From NCBI RefSeq assembly GCF_002074055.1, contig NZ_CP014619.1, positions 1,922,001-1,986,000 on the forward strand: a stretch of 64,000 nucleotides of DNA. The letters run 5' to 3'. Made by a program: the position numbers and the translations under genes. Under the pieces are notes generated by a model, which saw only the letters and a program-made list of their open reading frames with translations, was not told the DNA's origin and searched no databases. Positions 33,894 through 42,608 of this stretch are shown in pieces. Source of the DNA: Frondihabitans sp. 762G35. Lineage in GTDB: Bacteria; Actinomycetota; Actinomycetes; Actinomycetales; Microbacteriaceae. Within the stretch, counting starts at the first letter, position 1, and each line of letters opens with the position of its first letter.

Positions 33894-36002
33894 TCAGGGC
33901 GCGATCGCCCGCGCGGCCTCGAGACCCTGGGTCGTCGCCCGGACCGCGTCGACACCCGAGGCGTCGAGCGCCCCGCCGACGACGGTGTGCGGCAGACCCG
34001 CGGCGGCGAGCGACTCGACCAGGCCTCGGACCGGCTCCTGCCCCGCGCAGACGATCACGACGTCGGCGGGGACCTCGACGACGGCGCCGGACTCGTCGAC
34101 GACGTCGACGACGCCGGCGCGGATCTCGCGGTACTCGATCGGTCCGACGAGCCGGACACCCGCGGCCCGGAGGCGACCGAGAGCCACCCAGCGGGAGGTG
34201 GGGCCCGTGCCGCTCCCGAACGTCCCGGAGCGGCTCAGGACCGTCACGGAAGCGCCGGGGCGCACCTCGTGCGGACGCGCGACGGCTCGCCGCTGCGGCG
34301 CGGACGCCGCGGCGGTCGACCCCTCCGGGAGACCGTTCTCGCGGGCGAATGCCGAAGCGCGGACCGACTCGCGACCCGACTCGACGAGGAACGTCGCTGT
34401 GTCGATCCCGATGCCACCGGCGCCCACGATCGCGACGCTGCCCGGGGGGACGCCCTCGCGGAGAGCCCGCTCGTACGTCAGGACGTGAGGCAGGTCCGCG
34501 CCCGGGAGGTCGAGGGCCCGCGGCTCCACCCCCGTCGCGACGACGACGTGGTCGAACGACACCAGGTCGGGGACGGCGACCCGCCGCCCCGTCACGATCG
34601 TCGCCCCGAGGAGCTCCAGCTCGGCCCGGAACGAGTCGACCGGACCCGCGTAGTCCTCCTTGCCCGGGATCGACGCCGCGAGGTCGAACTGACCGCCGAG
34701 CGCCGGGCGGGCCTCGAAGACGGTGACGTCGCTGCCGCGTCGGGCGAGGTCGAGGGCCGCTGAGAGCCCGGCCGGACCGGCGCCGACCACGGCGACCCTC
34801 CGGTTCCTGCGCGACGGCACGAGCGCGAACTCGAGCTCGCGACCCGCACGCGGGTTGACGAGGCACGAGACGGCTCGGCCGAAGAGCGACCGGTCGATGC
34901 AGGCCTGATTGCAGCCGATGCAGGGGGTGACGAGGTCGAAACGGCCGGAGAGGCTCTTGGCGACGATCGCCGGATCCGCCAGGAAGGGCCGAGCCATCGC
35001 CACGGCGTCGACCCGCCCGCGGCGCAGGACGTCCTCCGCGTCGCGGAGATCGGTCAGACGGTTGCTCGCGATCACGGCGACGCCCGGGCGGGAGCCTTCA
35101 CGGACGACCCCCGCGATGCGCTCCGCGAGCGGCACCCACACCCCGTGCGGCACGGCGGCCTGCACCGTGGGGACCCGCGACTCGTGCCAGCCGACCCCCA
35201 CGCTGATGCCGTCGACGCCCGCGTCGACGAGCGCCCGCACGAGGTCGTCGACGTCTCCGGGGGTGGAGGAGCCCGGCATGAGGTCGTCGCCGGAGATCCG
35301 CACGCTCACGGGGAAACCCGGCGACACGGCGGCCCCGATGGCGTCGACGACCGCCACGGCGAAGCGTCGACGCCGCGCCGCGTCCCCGCCCCAGGCGTCG
35401 TCGCGCAGATTCGTGATCGGCGAGCAGAACTGGTTGACGAGATAGCCCTCGGACGCCATCAGCTCGACCGCGTCGAAGCCGAGGCCCTCGGCCGTCCGGG
35501 CGGCGTGGGCGAAGTCGTCGATGGTCCGCAGGATGCCCGCCTCGTCGAGAGCGCGCGGCACCGCTCCCCGCGCCCCGCGCCACGCCACGGCGGAGGGCGC
35601 GACCACCTCGGCCGCCTCCCCGTCCGGCCCCACGAGCCCCTCGGTGAGCGCGTACCGCCCCGCGTGGAACAACTGCGCGGCGATGGCCCCGCCGGCCTCG
35701 TGGACTGCTGCCACGGCGACCCGCAACCGCGCGTCCGACGCCGGGTCTCCGAGCACCGCGTAGTCGACGCCGCCCCGTCCTTCGGCGTTGACGGCGAGAC
35801 CGCCGGTGATCACGAGGTCGGCGCCGCCCTCGACCCGCTCCCGGTAGAAGCGCGCCAGCGCCTCTCCCCCGTCGTCGCGCGTCTCGAGACCCGTGTGCAT
35901 GCTGCCGACGACGACGCGGTGCTGGAGCCGGAGCCGGCCCAGCGACCAAGGCGTCGACGTGACGTCGAGCGCGTCCGTGGACTCAGGAGGCGTCGGAGGC
36001 AC
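33894..36002 (-). CDS. 2,4-dienoyl-CoA reductase-like NADH:flavin oxidoreductase
   Basis: A 702-residue flavoprotein of the FadH/OYE-fusion type. An OYE TIM barrel (about 1-350) binds FMN; the cluster motif PCIGCNQACIDR...VSCLVNPRAG supplies the four cysteines for a 4Fe-4S centre. A Rossmann part follows with VAVVGAGPAGLSAALDLARRG (FAD) and a second GxGxxG (AIVGAGGIGIDTATFL) for NAD(P)H. Such enzymes reduce conjugated dienoyl-CoA. It starts with GTG at 36002 and overlaps the SDR stop by 20 nt; no better start lies nearby. As last gene of the four-gene unit it would reduce a dihydroxycyclohexadiene- or cyclohexadiene-carboxyl-CoA intermediate (inference from cyclohexanecarboxyl-CoA gene sets). 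Confidence 0.88.
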   Translation of the reverse strand: MPPTPPESTDALDVTSTPWSLGRLRLQHRVVVGSMHTGLETRDDGGEALARFYRERVEGGADLVITGGLAVNAEGRGGVDYAVLGDPASDARLRVAVAAVHEAGGAIAAQLFHAGRYALTEGLVGPDGEAAEVVAPSAVAWRGARGAVPRALDEAGILRTIDDFAHAARTAEGLGFDAVELMASEGYLVNQFCSPITNLRDDAWGGDAARRRRFAVAVVDAIGAAVSPGFPVSVRISGDDLMPGSSTPGDVDDLVRALVDAGVDGISVGVGWHESRVPTVQAAVPHGVWVPLAERIAGVVREGSRPGVAVIASNRLTDLRDAEDVLRRGRVDAVAMARPFLADPAIVAKSLSGRFDLVTPCIGCNQACIDRSLFGRAVSCLVNPRAGRELEFALVPSRRNRRVAVVGAGPAGLSAALDLARRGSDVTVFEARPALGGQFDLAASIPGKEDYAGPVDSFRAELELLGATIVTGRRVAVPDLVSFDHVVVATGVEPRALDLPGADLPHVLTYERALREGVPPGSVAIVGAGGIGIDTATFLVESGRESVRASAFARENGLPEGSTAAASAPQRRAVARPHEVRPGASVTVLSRSGTFGSGTGPTSRWVALGRLRAAGVRLVGPIEYREIRAGVVDVVDESGAVVEVPADVVIVCAGQEPVRGLVESLAAAGLPHTVVGGALDASGVDAVRATTQGLEAARAIAP

Positions 36003-36816
36003 CGAGGACCGCGTCGCGCAGGGGGCTCGTCGTGTCGGCCCAGAACGGCGGGGCGACGATCGTGAGGCCGCCGTCGACGGAGAGCGTCTGCCCGGTGATG
36101 TAGCCGGCCCGGTCGCTCAGGAGGAAGTCGATCGCGTCGGCCATGTCGTCGGCCGTGCCCTTGCGCTGCAGCGGGATCTTCTCGAGCACCGTCTCCATGG
36201 GAGCCATGCCGGGGACCGAACCGTAGAAGTAGTCGAGCGAATCGGTGTCGATCAGGCCGCCGTTGACGGCGTTGACCGTGATCCCGCGGGGGCCGTACTC
36301 GGTCGCCATGAAGGTGACCCACGCCTCGTTGGCGGCCTTCGCGGCTCCGAGCGCGGCGTAGGTCGGGAAGGCGCGGAGCGAGCCGTAGCTCGTCACCGTG
36401 ACGATGCGACCGCCGTCGGGCATCAGCTCGGCGGCGCGCTGCGCCATCAGGACGAACGAGCGCGTGTTCGTCGCGTAGCTCCGGTCGAGGTGGTGGAGCT
36501 TCAGCTGCGACACCGGCTTGAAGGCCGCGGCTGCGGCGTTCGCGACGAAGAGGTCGAGGCGGCCGTAGCGCTCGGTCACCTCGGCGAAGAGCCGGTCGAT
36601 GTCGTCGGGCTGCTCGATGTCGGCCTGCACGGTGAGACCGTCCGCACCCGCGGCACGGATCTCCCGGAGGGTCTCCTCCGCGAGGTCGGCGTTCTTCTTG
36701 TAGTTGACGACCACGTCGACGCCGCGCGCGGCGAGCTTCAGGGCGAGGACCTTGCCGATGCCGCGGGACGAGCCCGTGACGAGGGCGACGGGGCGGGCGG
36801 GTGTTTCGGGAGCCAC
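35983..36816 (-). CDS. Divergent SDR enoyl reductase, ChcA-like (1-cyclohexenylcarbonyl-CoA reductase candidate)
   Basis: A 277-residue short-chain dehydrogenase, close to the length of ChcA from Streptomyces collinus. The cofactor site is VTGSSRGIGKVLALKLA. Instead of the classical YxxxK it has Y-x6-K (YAALGAAKAA), the spacing of divergent SDRs such as FabI/FabL enoyl reductases; the preceding serine lies in VTSYGS. NAVNGGLIDTD and ITGQTLSVDGG complete the fold. The enoyl-reductase type fits reduction of cyclohexenecarboxyl-CoA double bonds. FabL-type enoyl-ACP reductase of fatty acid synthesis is the alternative. ATG at 36816, 52 nt after the dehydrogenase gene. Confidence 0.82.
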   Translation of the reverse strand: MAPETPARPVALVTGSSRGIGKVLALKLAARGVDVVVNYKKNADLAEETLREIRAAGADGLTVQADIEQPDDIDRLFAEVTERYGRLDLFVANAAAAAFKPVSQLKLHHLDRSYATNTRSFVLMAQRAAELMPDGGRIVTVTSYGSLRAFPTYAALGAAKAANEAWVTFMATEYGPRGITVNAVNGGLIDTDSLDYFYGSVPGMAPMETVLEKIPLQRKGTADDMADAIDFLLSDRAGYITGQTLSVDGGLTIVAPPFWADTTSPLRDAVLGASDAS

Positions 36817-36868
36817 GGAGGGCCTTTCTGACTCGGAGAGGTGGAAGGGGTGGGGACGCCGGACGCGA

Positions 36869-38047
36869 TCAGAACGAGACGGCGCCGGTGACGACGGCCC
36901 GTCCCACGATCAGCTTCTGGATCTCGTTCGTGCCCTCCTCGAAGCGCTGCGCGCGGGCGTCGCGGTAGACGCGCTCGATCGTGTTGCGCTTCCAGTAGCC
37001 CTGGCCGCCGTGGACCTGCAGCGCCTTGTCCGTCACGCGGGCGAGCATGTCGACCGCGATCATCTTGGACGCGCTGGAGAGCACGCCGGCGTCGGGACGC
37101 GACTCCTCGAACGCCTTCGCGGCCTCGATCACCAGGGCGCGGGCCGCCTGGATGTCGGCGTAGTTCTCGGCGAGGTAGAACTGGATCGCCTGGCGGTCGG
37201 CGAGCTTCCTGCCGAACGTCTCGCGCCGGTTCGCATACTCGACCGCCAGCTCCTGCGCGCGCTCGGCGAGGCCGACGGCGCTCATCGCGACCGAGACGCG
37301 GCTCGGCAGGAGGAAGCCACCGAGGGCGACGCGGAGGCCGTCCCCCTCCTCGCCGAGGAGCGCCGAGGCCGGCACGGGGGTCTCGGTGAAGCGCAGGATC
37401 GCGTGGTCGGTCCCGCGGATGCCCATCGTCTGCGAGTCGTCGATCACCTCGGCCCCGGGGAGACCGGAGTTCGGCATCAGGAACGCGACGAAGCCGTTCT
37501 TGTCGGTGGAGCCCTCGATCCGGGCGGCGATCAGCCAGTAGTCGCACTTCACGCCGAACGTGATCATGTGCTTCTCGCCGTTGAGGTACCAGGTGTCGCC
37601 CTCGCGGCGGGCGGTGGTGCGGAGATCCTGCCCCGTTCCGGCCGTCGCCTCCGTGAGGGTGAACGCCACGAGCTTCCGGCCCGCGATCGACGGCTTGACG
37701 ACCTCCTCCATCTGCTCGGGGGTCGCGAAGTCGACCATGGCTCGCCAGGTGCCGTTGATCACGTGGACGAGCATCCGGACCGACGCGTGCGACCGGGAGA
37801 CGATCTCCATCAGCTCCAGGTAGCGCGAGAAGGGGATACCGCGGCCGCCGAGCTCGACGGGGGCGGCGAGCGACAGGTAGCCGCGGTCGCGGAGTTCCGG
37901 CAGGAGCCGCGCCGGCACCTCGCCGGTGGCCTCGATCTCGTCGGCGTACTCCTCGCCGGGGCCCTCGACCCACGCGGTCATCTCGTCTTTCAGGGCCTGG
38001 AACTCGGCCTCGTCGAACGCGGTCGGGGCGATGGCCGTTACGGTCAT
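36869..38047 (-). CDS. Acyl-CoA dehydrogenase
   Basis: A 392-residue FAD flavoenzyme with the normal three-part fold: helical N-domain (about 1-125), beta domain (FTLTEATAGTGQDLRTTARR, then WYLNGEKHMITFG) and helical C-domain (RRETFGRKLADRQAIQFYLAE, then HGGQGYWKRNTIERVYRDAR). The catalytic base is the Glu of FEEGTNEIQ, as in short/medium-chain enzymes. It introduces or, in some pathways, handles alpha,beta double bonds. ATG at 38047, 2 nt after the stop of the fused ligase gene, so the two are tightly coupled. In the proposed pathway it would act on a ring-carboxyl-CoA rather than on a linear fatty acid. Confidence 0.9.
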   Translation of the reverse strand: MTVTAIAPTAFDEAEFQALKDEMTAWVEGPGEEYADEIEATGEVPARLLPELRDRGYLSLAAPVELGGRGIPFSRYLELMEIVSRSHASVRMLVHVINGTWRAMVDFATPEQMEEVVKPSIAGRKLVAFTLTEATAGTGQDLRTTARREGDTWYLNGEKHMITFGVKCDYWLIAARIEGSTDKNGFVAFLMPNSGLPGAEVIDDSQTMGIRGTDHAILRFTETPVPASALLGEEGDGLRVALGGFLLPSRVSVAMSAVGLAERAQELAVEYANRRETFGRKLADRQAIQFYLAENYADIQAARALVIEAAKAFEESRPDAGVLSSASKMIAVDMLARVTDKALQVHGGQGYWKRNTIERVYRDARAQRFEEGTNEIQKLIVGRAVVTGAVSF

Positions 38048-38049
38048 GG

Positions 38050-41000
38050 TCACTTCTCCTTGACGGTCGTGCTGGTCGACTGGGCGACGAGGGTGGCGGC
38101 CTGCTCGCGCAGGAGATTCTTCTGGACCTTGCCGACGACGTTGCGCGGGATCTCGTCGATGTACTCCAGACGCTCCGGCCAGTAGTACTTCGACACCCCG
38201 GCGTCGCCGAGGTACCTCTGCATGGTGGCGAAGTCGAGTCGGTCGTCGTCTCGCGAGGCGACCACGAAGGCGCAGGCGCGCTCTCCGAGACGAGGGTCCG
38301 GCATGGCCACGATAGCCGCGTCGGAGATCAGCGGGTGCTGGTAGAGGAGGTTCTCGATCTCGACGACGGGGATCTTCTCGCCGCCGCGGTTGATGACGTC
38401 CTTGACCCGGCCGGTGATGTGGAGGAATCCCTTGTCGTCGAGCCGCGCGAGGTCGCCCGTGCGGTACCAGCCGTCCTTCGTGAAGACGTCGTCCGTGAGG
38501 TCGGGGCGGTCGAGGTAGCCGCCGAACATCGTCGGCGAGTAGAGCTCGTAGTTGCCCTCGGCGCCGCTGGGCAGCTCGACCCCCTCGTCGTCGACGATGC
38601 GGAGCCGGATGCCCGGGAGCGGACGGCCGTCGCTGCCCCAGGCGTCCTCCGGCGCATCCTGCGGGGTCGAGAGCGCACCGAGACAGGTCTCGGAGGTCCC
38701 GAAGGCGCCGAGCACGCTCGTCTCGAGCACGCGGGTCGCCTTCTCGGCGAGCGCTCGAGGCACCGCGGCGCCGGTCGCGACGAAGATCCGGAGGCTCCGA
38801 GGAGCAGGGAACCCGCCCTCGACCTCGGCGACGAGATCGGTGAGGAACGGCGTGGCGCACTGCACGAAGGTGGCCCCGGACCGGGAGAAGGCCTGCTCCA
38901 GCGCGACCCGGGGGTCCCAGACCGGTTGGATGACGCTCGCGACGCCGAGCCGCCAGGAGAGCAGCATCCCGTAGAGGAAGCCCGTCTGGTGGGCGAGGGG
39001 CGAGGGGATGTAGATGCGGTCGTCCCCGGTGAGGCCGAGGTGCGACACCTCCATGGCGGTGGCGAGACCGAGGGTCCGGTGGGGGTGCTGGACGCCCTTG
39101 GGTTCGCCGGTGGTGCCGGAGGTGAACAGGAGCTGGCAGATGTCGTCGGGTCGCGGGGCGAGGCTCTCGATGAGAGGGACGTCGGGCTGCACGGCGCCGA
39201 GGGCGATGTCGTAGTACCGCCAGTTCCAGCCCGAGGCCTCGGCGGCCGCTGCGGCCCCGGCGGGGATCGGCGTGACCTCGCTCCGCGCGCCGGCGTCGCC
39301 GCGGCTCTCGGACCGCAGGACGACGACGTGCTCCAGCGAGAGGCGGCGCTTCTGGGCCCGGGCCTCGTCGACGACCTCGAGGAGCTCGATCGCCGGGCGG
39401 CGACGTCGGAAGACGTTCGGCAGGAAGACGACGCGGGCCCTCGAGCGCGCCAGCGTCATCGTGGTCTCGCGCGGGCCGAAGACGGGCATGATCGGCGTCG
39501 CGACGGCTCCGATCTGCACGGTGCCGAGGGTGATCGCCGTGAACTCCTTCCAGTTGGGCAGCTGCAGGGCCACGGACTCGCCCTTCTGCACGCCCAGCTC
39601 GATCAGGAGCTGCGAGACGCGGTCGGCCTCCTCCTGCAGTTCGCGCCAGGTCGTCGTCACCGGCTCGACGCCGCCGACCTCGATGACGGCGGGATCGTCG
39701 GGGTTGGTCCGCGAGAGCCGTCTCACCCGGTCGCTCAGCACGAGCGGGTCGGCGTCGACGTCCTGGAGCTCGAGCGGGGCCTCCTGCAGCGAGGCCTGCT
39801 CGGCGAGGTCGTCGCGCTCGAAGTCGACGTTGTCGCTCGTCTCGCCGTTCGAGGCGTCGCCCATGTCGAGGTCGAGCCCGATCGAGGTCATCGCCTCGAG
39901 GAACGTCGGGTAGGAGATGCGGTAGGCCCGCGGATAGGTGAGCGTGGACGCCCCTTCCGCCCGGGTGGAGGCGATCGCGAGCGACATCAGGACGCGGTGG
40001 TCGTTGAACGACGACAGCGGCGCCCCGCGGAGCGGCCCGGCGGCCCCGGTGACCCGGAGTTCGTCCTGGGTCTGGTCGGCGCTGCCGCCGAGGGTGTTGA
40101 GCTGCAGCATCGCCGACACGCGGTCGGACTCCTTCAACCGGATGTGCCCGACGTTCCGGAACGTCGAGGTGCCCGAGGCGAACGTCGCCATCGTGGCGAG
40201 GATCGGCAGGAGATCCGGGATGGGCTGGCAGTCGATGTCGATCGCGCGGAGCGGAGAGCCGTCGTTCACGACGCGGACGAAACCGGTGGCCTCGTCGAGC
40301 GACAGGGGGACGCCCATGTCCCGGGCGAGGTCGAGGAACTCCGCCTCCGGGTGGTCGGTGTCGCTCGACGAGATCGCGGAGAGGCCGCGGAACAGGACGT
40401 CCGACGGGTGGATGGCCGCCGCGGCGATCCCGAAGGCGGCGGAGCCGATGTCGGGCGGGATCACGTAGTCGTGCGGGACCGCCTGCTGGTTGCCGGGGAT
40501 GCGGAACGTGAGCCAGTCGTCGTCGTGCTCGACCACGAGGCCGAAGAGGCGCATCATGCGGACCGTCAGGTCGACGTAGGGCTGCTCGTTCAGCGTGCCG
40601 CCCGTGACGTGGATGACGGTGTCGGAGGTGGCGAAGGGGGCGAGCAGGAGCAGGCCCGAGAGCCACTGGCTGAGCGTGCCCGCGATCGACACCTCTCCCC
40701 CGGTGGGCCGCCCCGGCTGCACCGTCACCGGCGGCCGGTCGAGCTCGGCTTCGAGCGACACCCCCATCTGCCCGAGCGAGTCGAGGAGCGCCTTGATGGG
40801 GCGTCGGCGGAAGTACTTCATGCCGGTGAGCGTCATCGGCTGGTCGGCCAGGGCGGCGAGCCCGGTCATGAAGTAGAGCGTCGTGCCGGAGGATCCCATG
40901 TTCAGGAGACCCTCGGCGCCGCGGGACCCGTGGTCGATGACGTCGGTCGCCCGGTACGGGCCGCCCTCGACGACGTAGGTGCCGTCGACGACGGTGATCC

Positions 41001-41187
41001 GCGTTCCGAGGGCACGCAGGGCTCCGACCGTCCACTCGACCTGGCGCGTCGTCGACACGCCCGTGATGACGCTCCGCCCGGGAGCGAGGGAGGCGAGCAC
41101 GAGGGCCCGGTGGGCGTGGTACTTCGACACCGGGATGTCGAGTTCCCCTGCGAGCCGCGTCGACGTCCCACGAACGACCAGTTGCAT
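38050..41187 (-). CDS. EPSP-synthase-like/acyl-CoA ligase fusion protein
   Basis: A 1045-residue two-domain protein. Residues about 1-450 have the enolpyruvyltransferase fold: PVSKYHAHRALVLASLA, TLSQWLSGLLLLAPF, IPDLLPILATMA, IRLKESDRVSAM and FNDHRVLMSLA. By eye several substrate contacts of AroA are changed (Ser after the first Lys is Tyr; NAGTxxR is SSGTTLY; the Lys of RKTxPDYF is absent). After an acidic linker (about 450-480) comes a complete ANL ligase: FTSGTTGEPKGVQHPHR, AFGTSETC, WYRTGDLARLDDKGFLHITG and the C-terminal catalytic Lys in NVVGKVQK. There is no stop between the parts. It likely processes shikimate and forms its CoA thioester. ATG at 41187. Confidence 0.88.
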   Translation of the reverse strand: MQLVVRGTSTRLAGELDIPVSKYHAHRALVLASLAPGRSVITGVSTTRQVEWTVGALRALGTRITVVDGTYVVEGGPYRATDVIDHGSRGAEGLLNMGSSGTTLYFMTGLAALADQPMTLTGMKYFRRRPIKALLDSLGQMGVSLEAELDRPPVTVQPGRPTGGEVSIAGTLSQWLSGLLLLAPFATSDTVIHVTGGTLNEQPYVDLTVRMMRLFGLVVEHDDDWLTFRIPGNQQAVPHDYVIPPDIGSAAFGIAAAAIHPSDVLFRGLSAISSSDTDHPEAEFLDLARDMGVPLSLDEATGFVRVVNDGSPLRAIDIDCQPIPDLLPILATMATFASGTSTFRNVGHIRLKESDRVSAMLQLNTLGGSADQTQDELRVTGAAGPLRGAPLSSFNDHRVLMSLAIASTRAEGASTLTYPRAYRISYPTFLEAMTSIGLDLDMGDASNGETSDNVDFERDDLAEQASLQEAPLELQDVDADPLVLSDRVRRLSRTNPDDPAVIEVGGVEPVTTTWRELQEEADRVSQLLIELGVQKGESVALQLPNWKEFTAITLGTVQIGAVATPIMPVFGPRETTMTLARSRARVVFLPNVFRRRRPAIELLEVVDEARAQKRRLSLEHVVVLRSESRGDAGARSEVTPIPAGAAAAAEASGWNWRYYDIALGAVQPDVPLIESLAPRPDDICQLLFTSGTTGEPKGVQHPHRTLGLATAMEVSHLGLTGDDRIYIPSPLAHQTGFLYGMLLSWRLGVASVIQPVWDPRVALEQAFSRSGATFVQCATPFLTDLVAEVEGGFPAPRSLRIFVATGAAVPRALAEKATRVLETSVLGAFGTSETCLGALSTPQDAPEDAWGSDGRPLPGIRLRIVDDEGVELPSGAEGNYELYSPTMFGGYLDRPDLTDDVFTKDGWYRTGDLARLDDKGFLHITGRVKDVINRGGEKIPVVEIENLLYQHPLISDAAIVAMPDPRLGERACAFVVASRDDDRLDFATMQRYLGDAGVSKYYWPERLEYIDEIPRNVVGKVQKNLLREQAATLVAQSTSTTVKEK

Positions 41188-41419
41188 CGGGTCTCCTCCT
41201 CGCCTGGGACCCCCGGGGGCGCCAGCACAAGCTCAACCCGTCCGGCGCTGGTCCCGTCACGTCACGGTAGCCCACGGTCCGCCCCGCGGAACCGTCGTGA
41301 TCGCGTGTGCCGACCGCTCTCCGAAAATTCGTGCGCAGCGTGCAAAGATCGGGCCGGTTCTTCGTCGGATGCGCGCTTGCCGACGTGACCCCGGGGCTCC
41401 TGCTGGCAGGATGTCGGCC

Positions 41420-42568
41420 ATGCACGAAGAGACTCCCCGCATCGAGTTCGGGCGATCCGAACGGTCCACGCTCGGCCTCGAGTGGGAGCTGGCCGTGGTC
41501 GACCGGACGAGCGGGGAGCTGGCGCCGCACGCCCCGAGCATCCTGCAGTCGCTCCGTCACCTCAACGACGACGGGGTCCGCGTCACACACGAGCTCCTCA
41601 CCAACACGGTCGAGGTGGTCACGGGCGTCCACCACCGGGTCGCCTCCGCCGTGGACGATCTCGCCACGACGATCGACGCCGTCCGGGCGTCGGCGGAGGT
41701 GATGAACGCCGACCTCCTCTGCGCGGGCACCCACCCGTTCAGCCAGTGGTTCCAGCAGGAGGTGACCCCCGACAGCGAGCGCTACGAGACGCTCATCGAC
41801 CGCACGCGCTGGTGGGGGCGTCAGATGATGATCTGGGGCGTGCACGCGCACGTCGGCGTCGACGACCGTCGGAAGGTCCTGCCGATCCTCAACGCGCTGC
41901 TGACCTACCTGCCGCACTTCCAGGCGCTGACCGCGTCGAGCCCGTTCTGGGTGGGCGAGGCGACCGGCTACGCGTCGAACCGCGCGCTGATGTTCCAGCA
42001 GCTCCCCACCGCGGGCCTCCCACCGCAGTTCGACGAGTGGGGCGCGTACGAAGAGATGGTGCGCGACATGACGCACACGGGCGTGATCGACCACCACTCG
42101 GAGCTGCGGTGGGACATCCGCCCCTCGCCCAAGTGGGGGACCATCGAGGTGCGCGTCTTCGACGGGATCTCCAGCGTCGCCGAGGTGGCGGCGATGGCGG
42201 CGCTCGTCCAGTGCCTCGTCGACGACTTCTCCGAGCGGCTCGACCGCGGCGAGACCCTGCCGACGATGCAGCCCTGGTTCGTCCGCGAGAACAAGTGGCG
42301 AGCGGCCCGCTACGGCATGGAGGCGATCATCATCCAGAACGCGGCCGGAGACGAGCGCCTCGTCCGGGAGGACACCGAGGAGCTCCTCCGCCACCTCGAA
42401 CCCGCGGCCGAGAGGCTCGGCTGCCTCGACGAGCTCCACGGGATCGAGCGCATCCTCACCCACGGAGCCAGCTACCAGCGGCAGCTCGCCGTCGCGGCGA
42501 AGAACGACGGGAGCCTCAAGGCCGTGGTCGCCTCGCTCGTCGCCGAGCTTCGCGACGGCGTCGCCTGA
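41420..42568 (+). CDS. Carboxylate-amine ligase, YbdK/GCS2 family
   Basis: A 382-residue member of the GCS2 glutamate-cysteine-ligase-like family. Signatures are STLGLEWELAVVDRTSG at the start, CAGTHPFSQW, MIWGVHAHVGVDD, ELRWDIRPSPKWGTIEVRVFD and NKWRAARYG. YbdK-type proteins have weak gamma-glutamyl-cysteine ligase activity; the true substrate is unknown. The ATG at 41420 is preferred because AGGATG stands 6 nt upstream; an in-frame ATG at 41411 would add three residues. It is divergent from the fusion gene and convergent with ffh. Confidence 0.88.
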   Translation: MHEETPRIEFGRSERSTLGLEWELAVVDRTSGELAPHAPSILQSLRHLNDDGVRVTHELLTNTVEVVTGVHHRVASAVDDLATTIDAVRASAEVMNADLLCAGTHPFSQWFQQEVTPDSERYETLIDRTRWWGRQMMIWGVHAHVGVDDRRKVLPILNALLTYLPHFQALTASSPFWVGEATGYASNRALMFQQLPTAGLPPQFDEWGAYEEMVRDMTHTGVIDHHSELRWDIRPSPKWGTIEVRVFDGISSVAEVAAMAALVQCLVDDFSERLDRGETLPTMQPWFVRENKWRAARYGMEAIIIQNAAGDERLVREDTEELLRHLEPAAERLGCLDELHGIERILTHGASYQRQLAVAAKNDGSLKAVVASLVAELRDGVA

Positions 42569-42608
42569 CCGCCGACACCTACACGCATCGAGCGCGCAAG
42601 GGCGGCGG

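Noticed and set aside
32607-42568. Insertion sequence or integrative element around the accessory block
   Set aside because: No transposase, integrase, target duplications or terminal repeats are visible at the borders.
42569-42608. Terminator between the GCS2-like gene and ffh
   Set aside because: Only CCGCCG/CGGCGG with a 28-nt loop; too weak to call.
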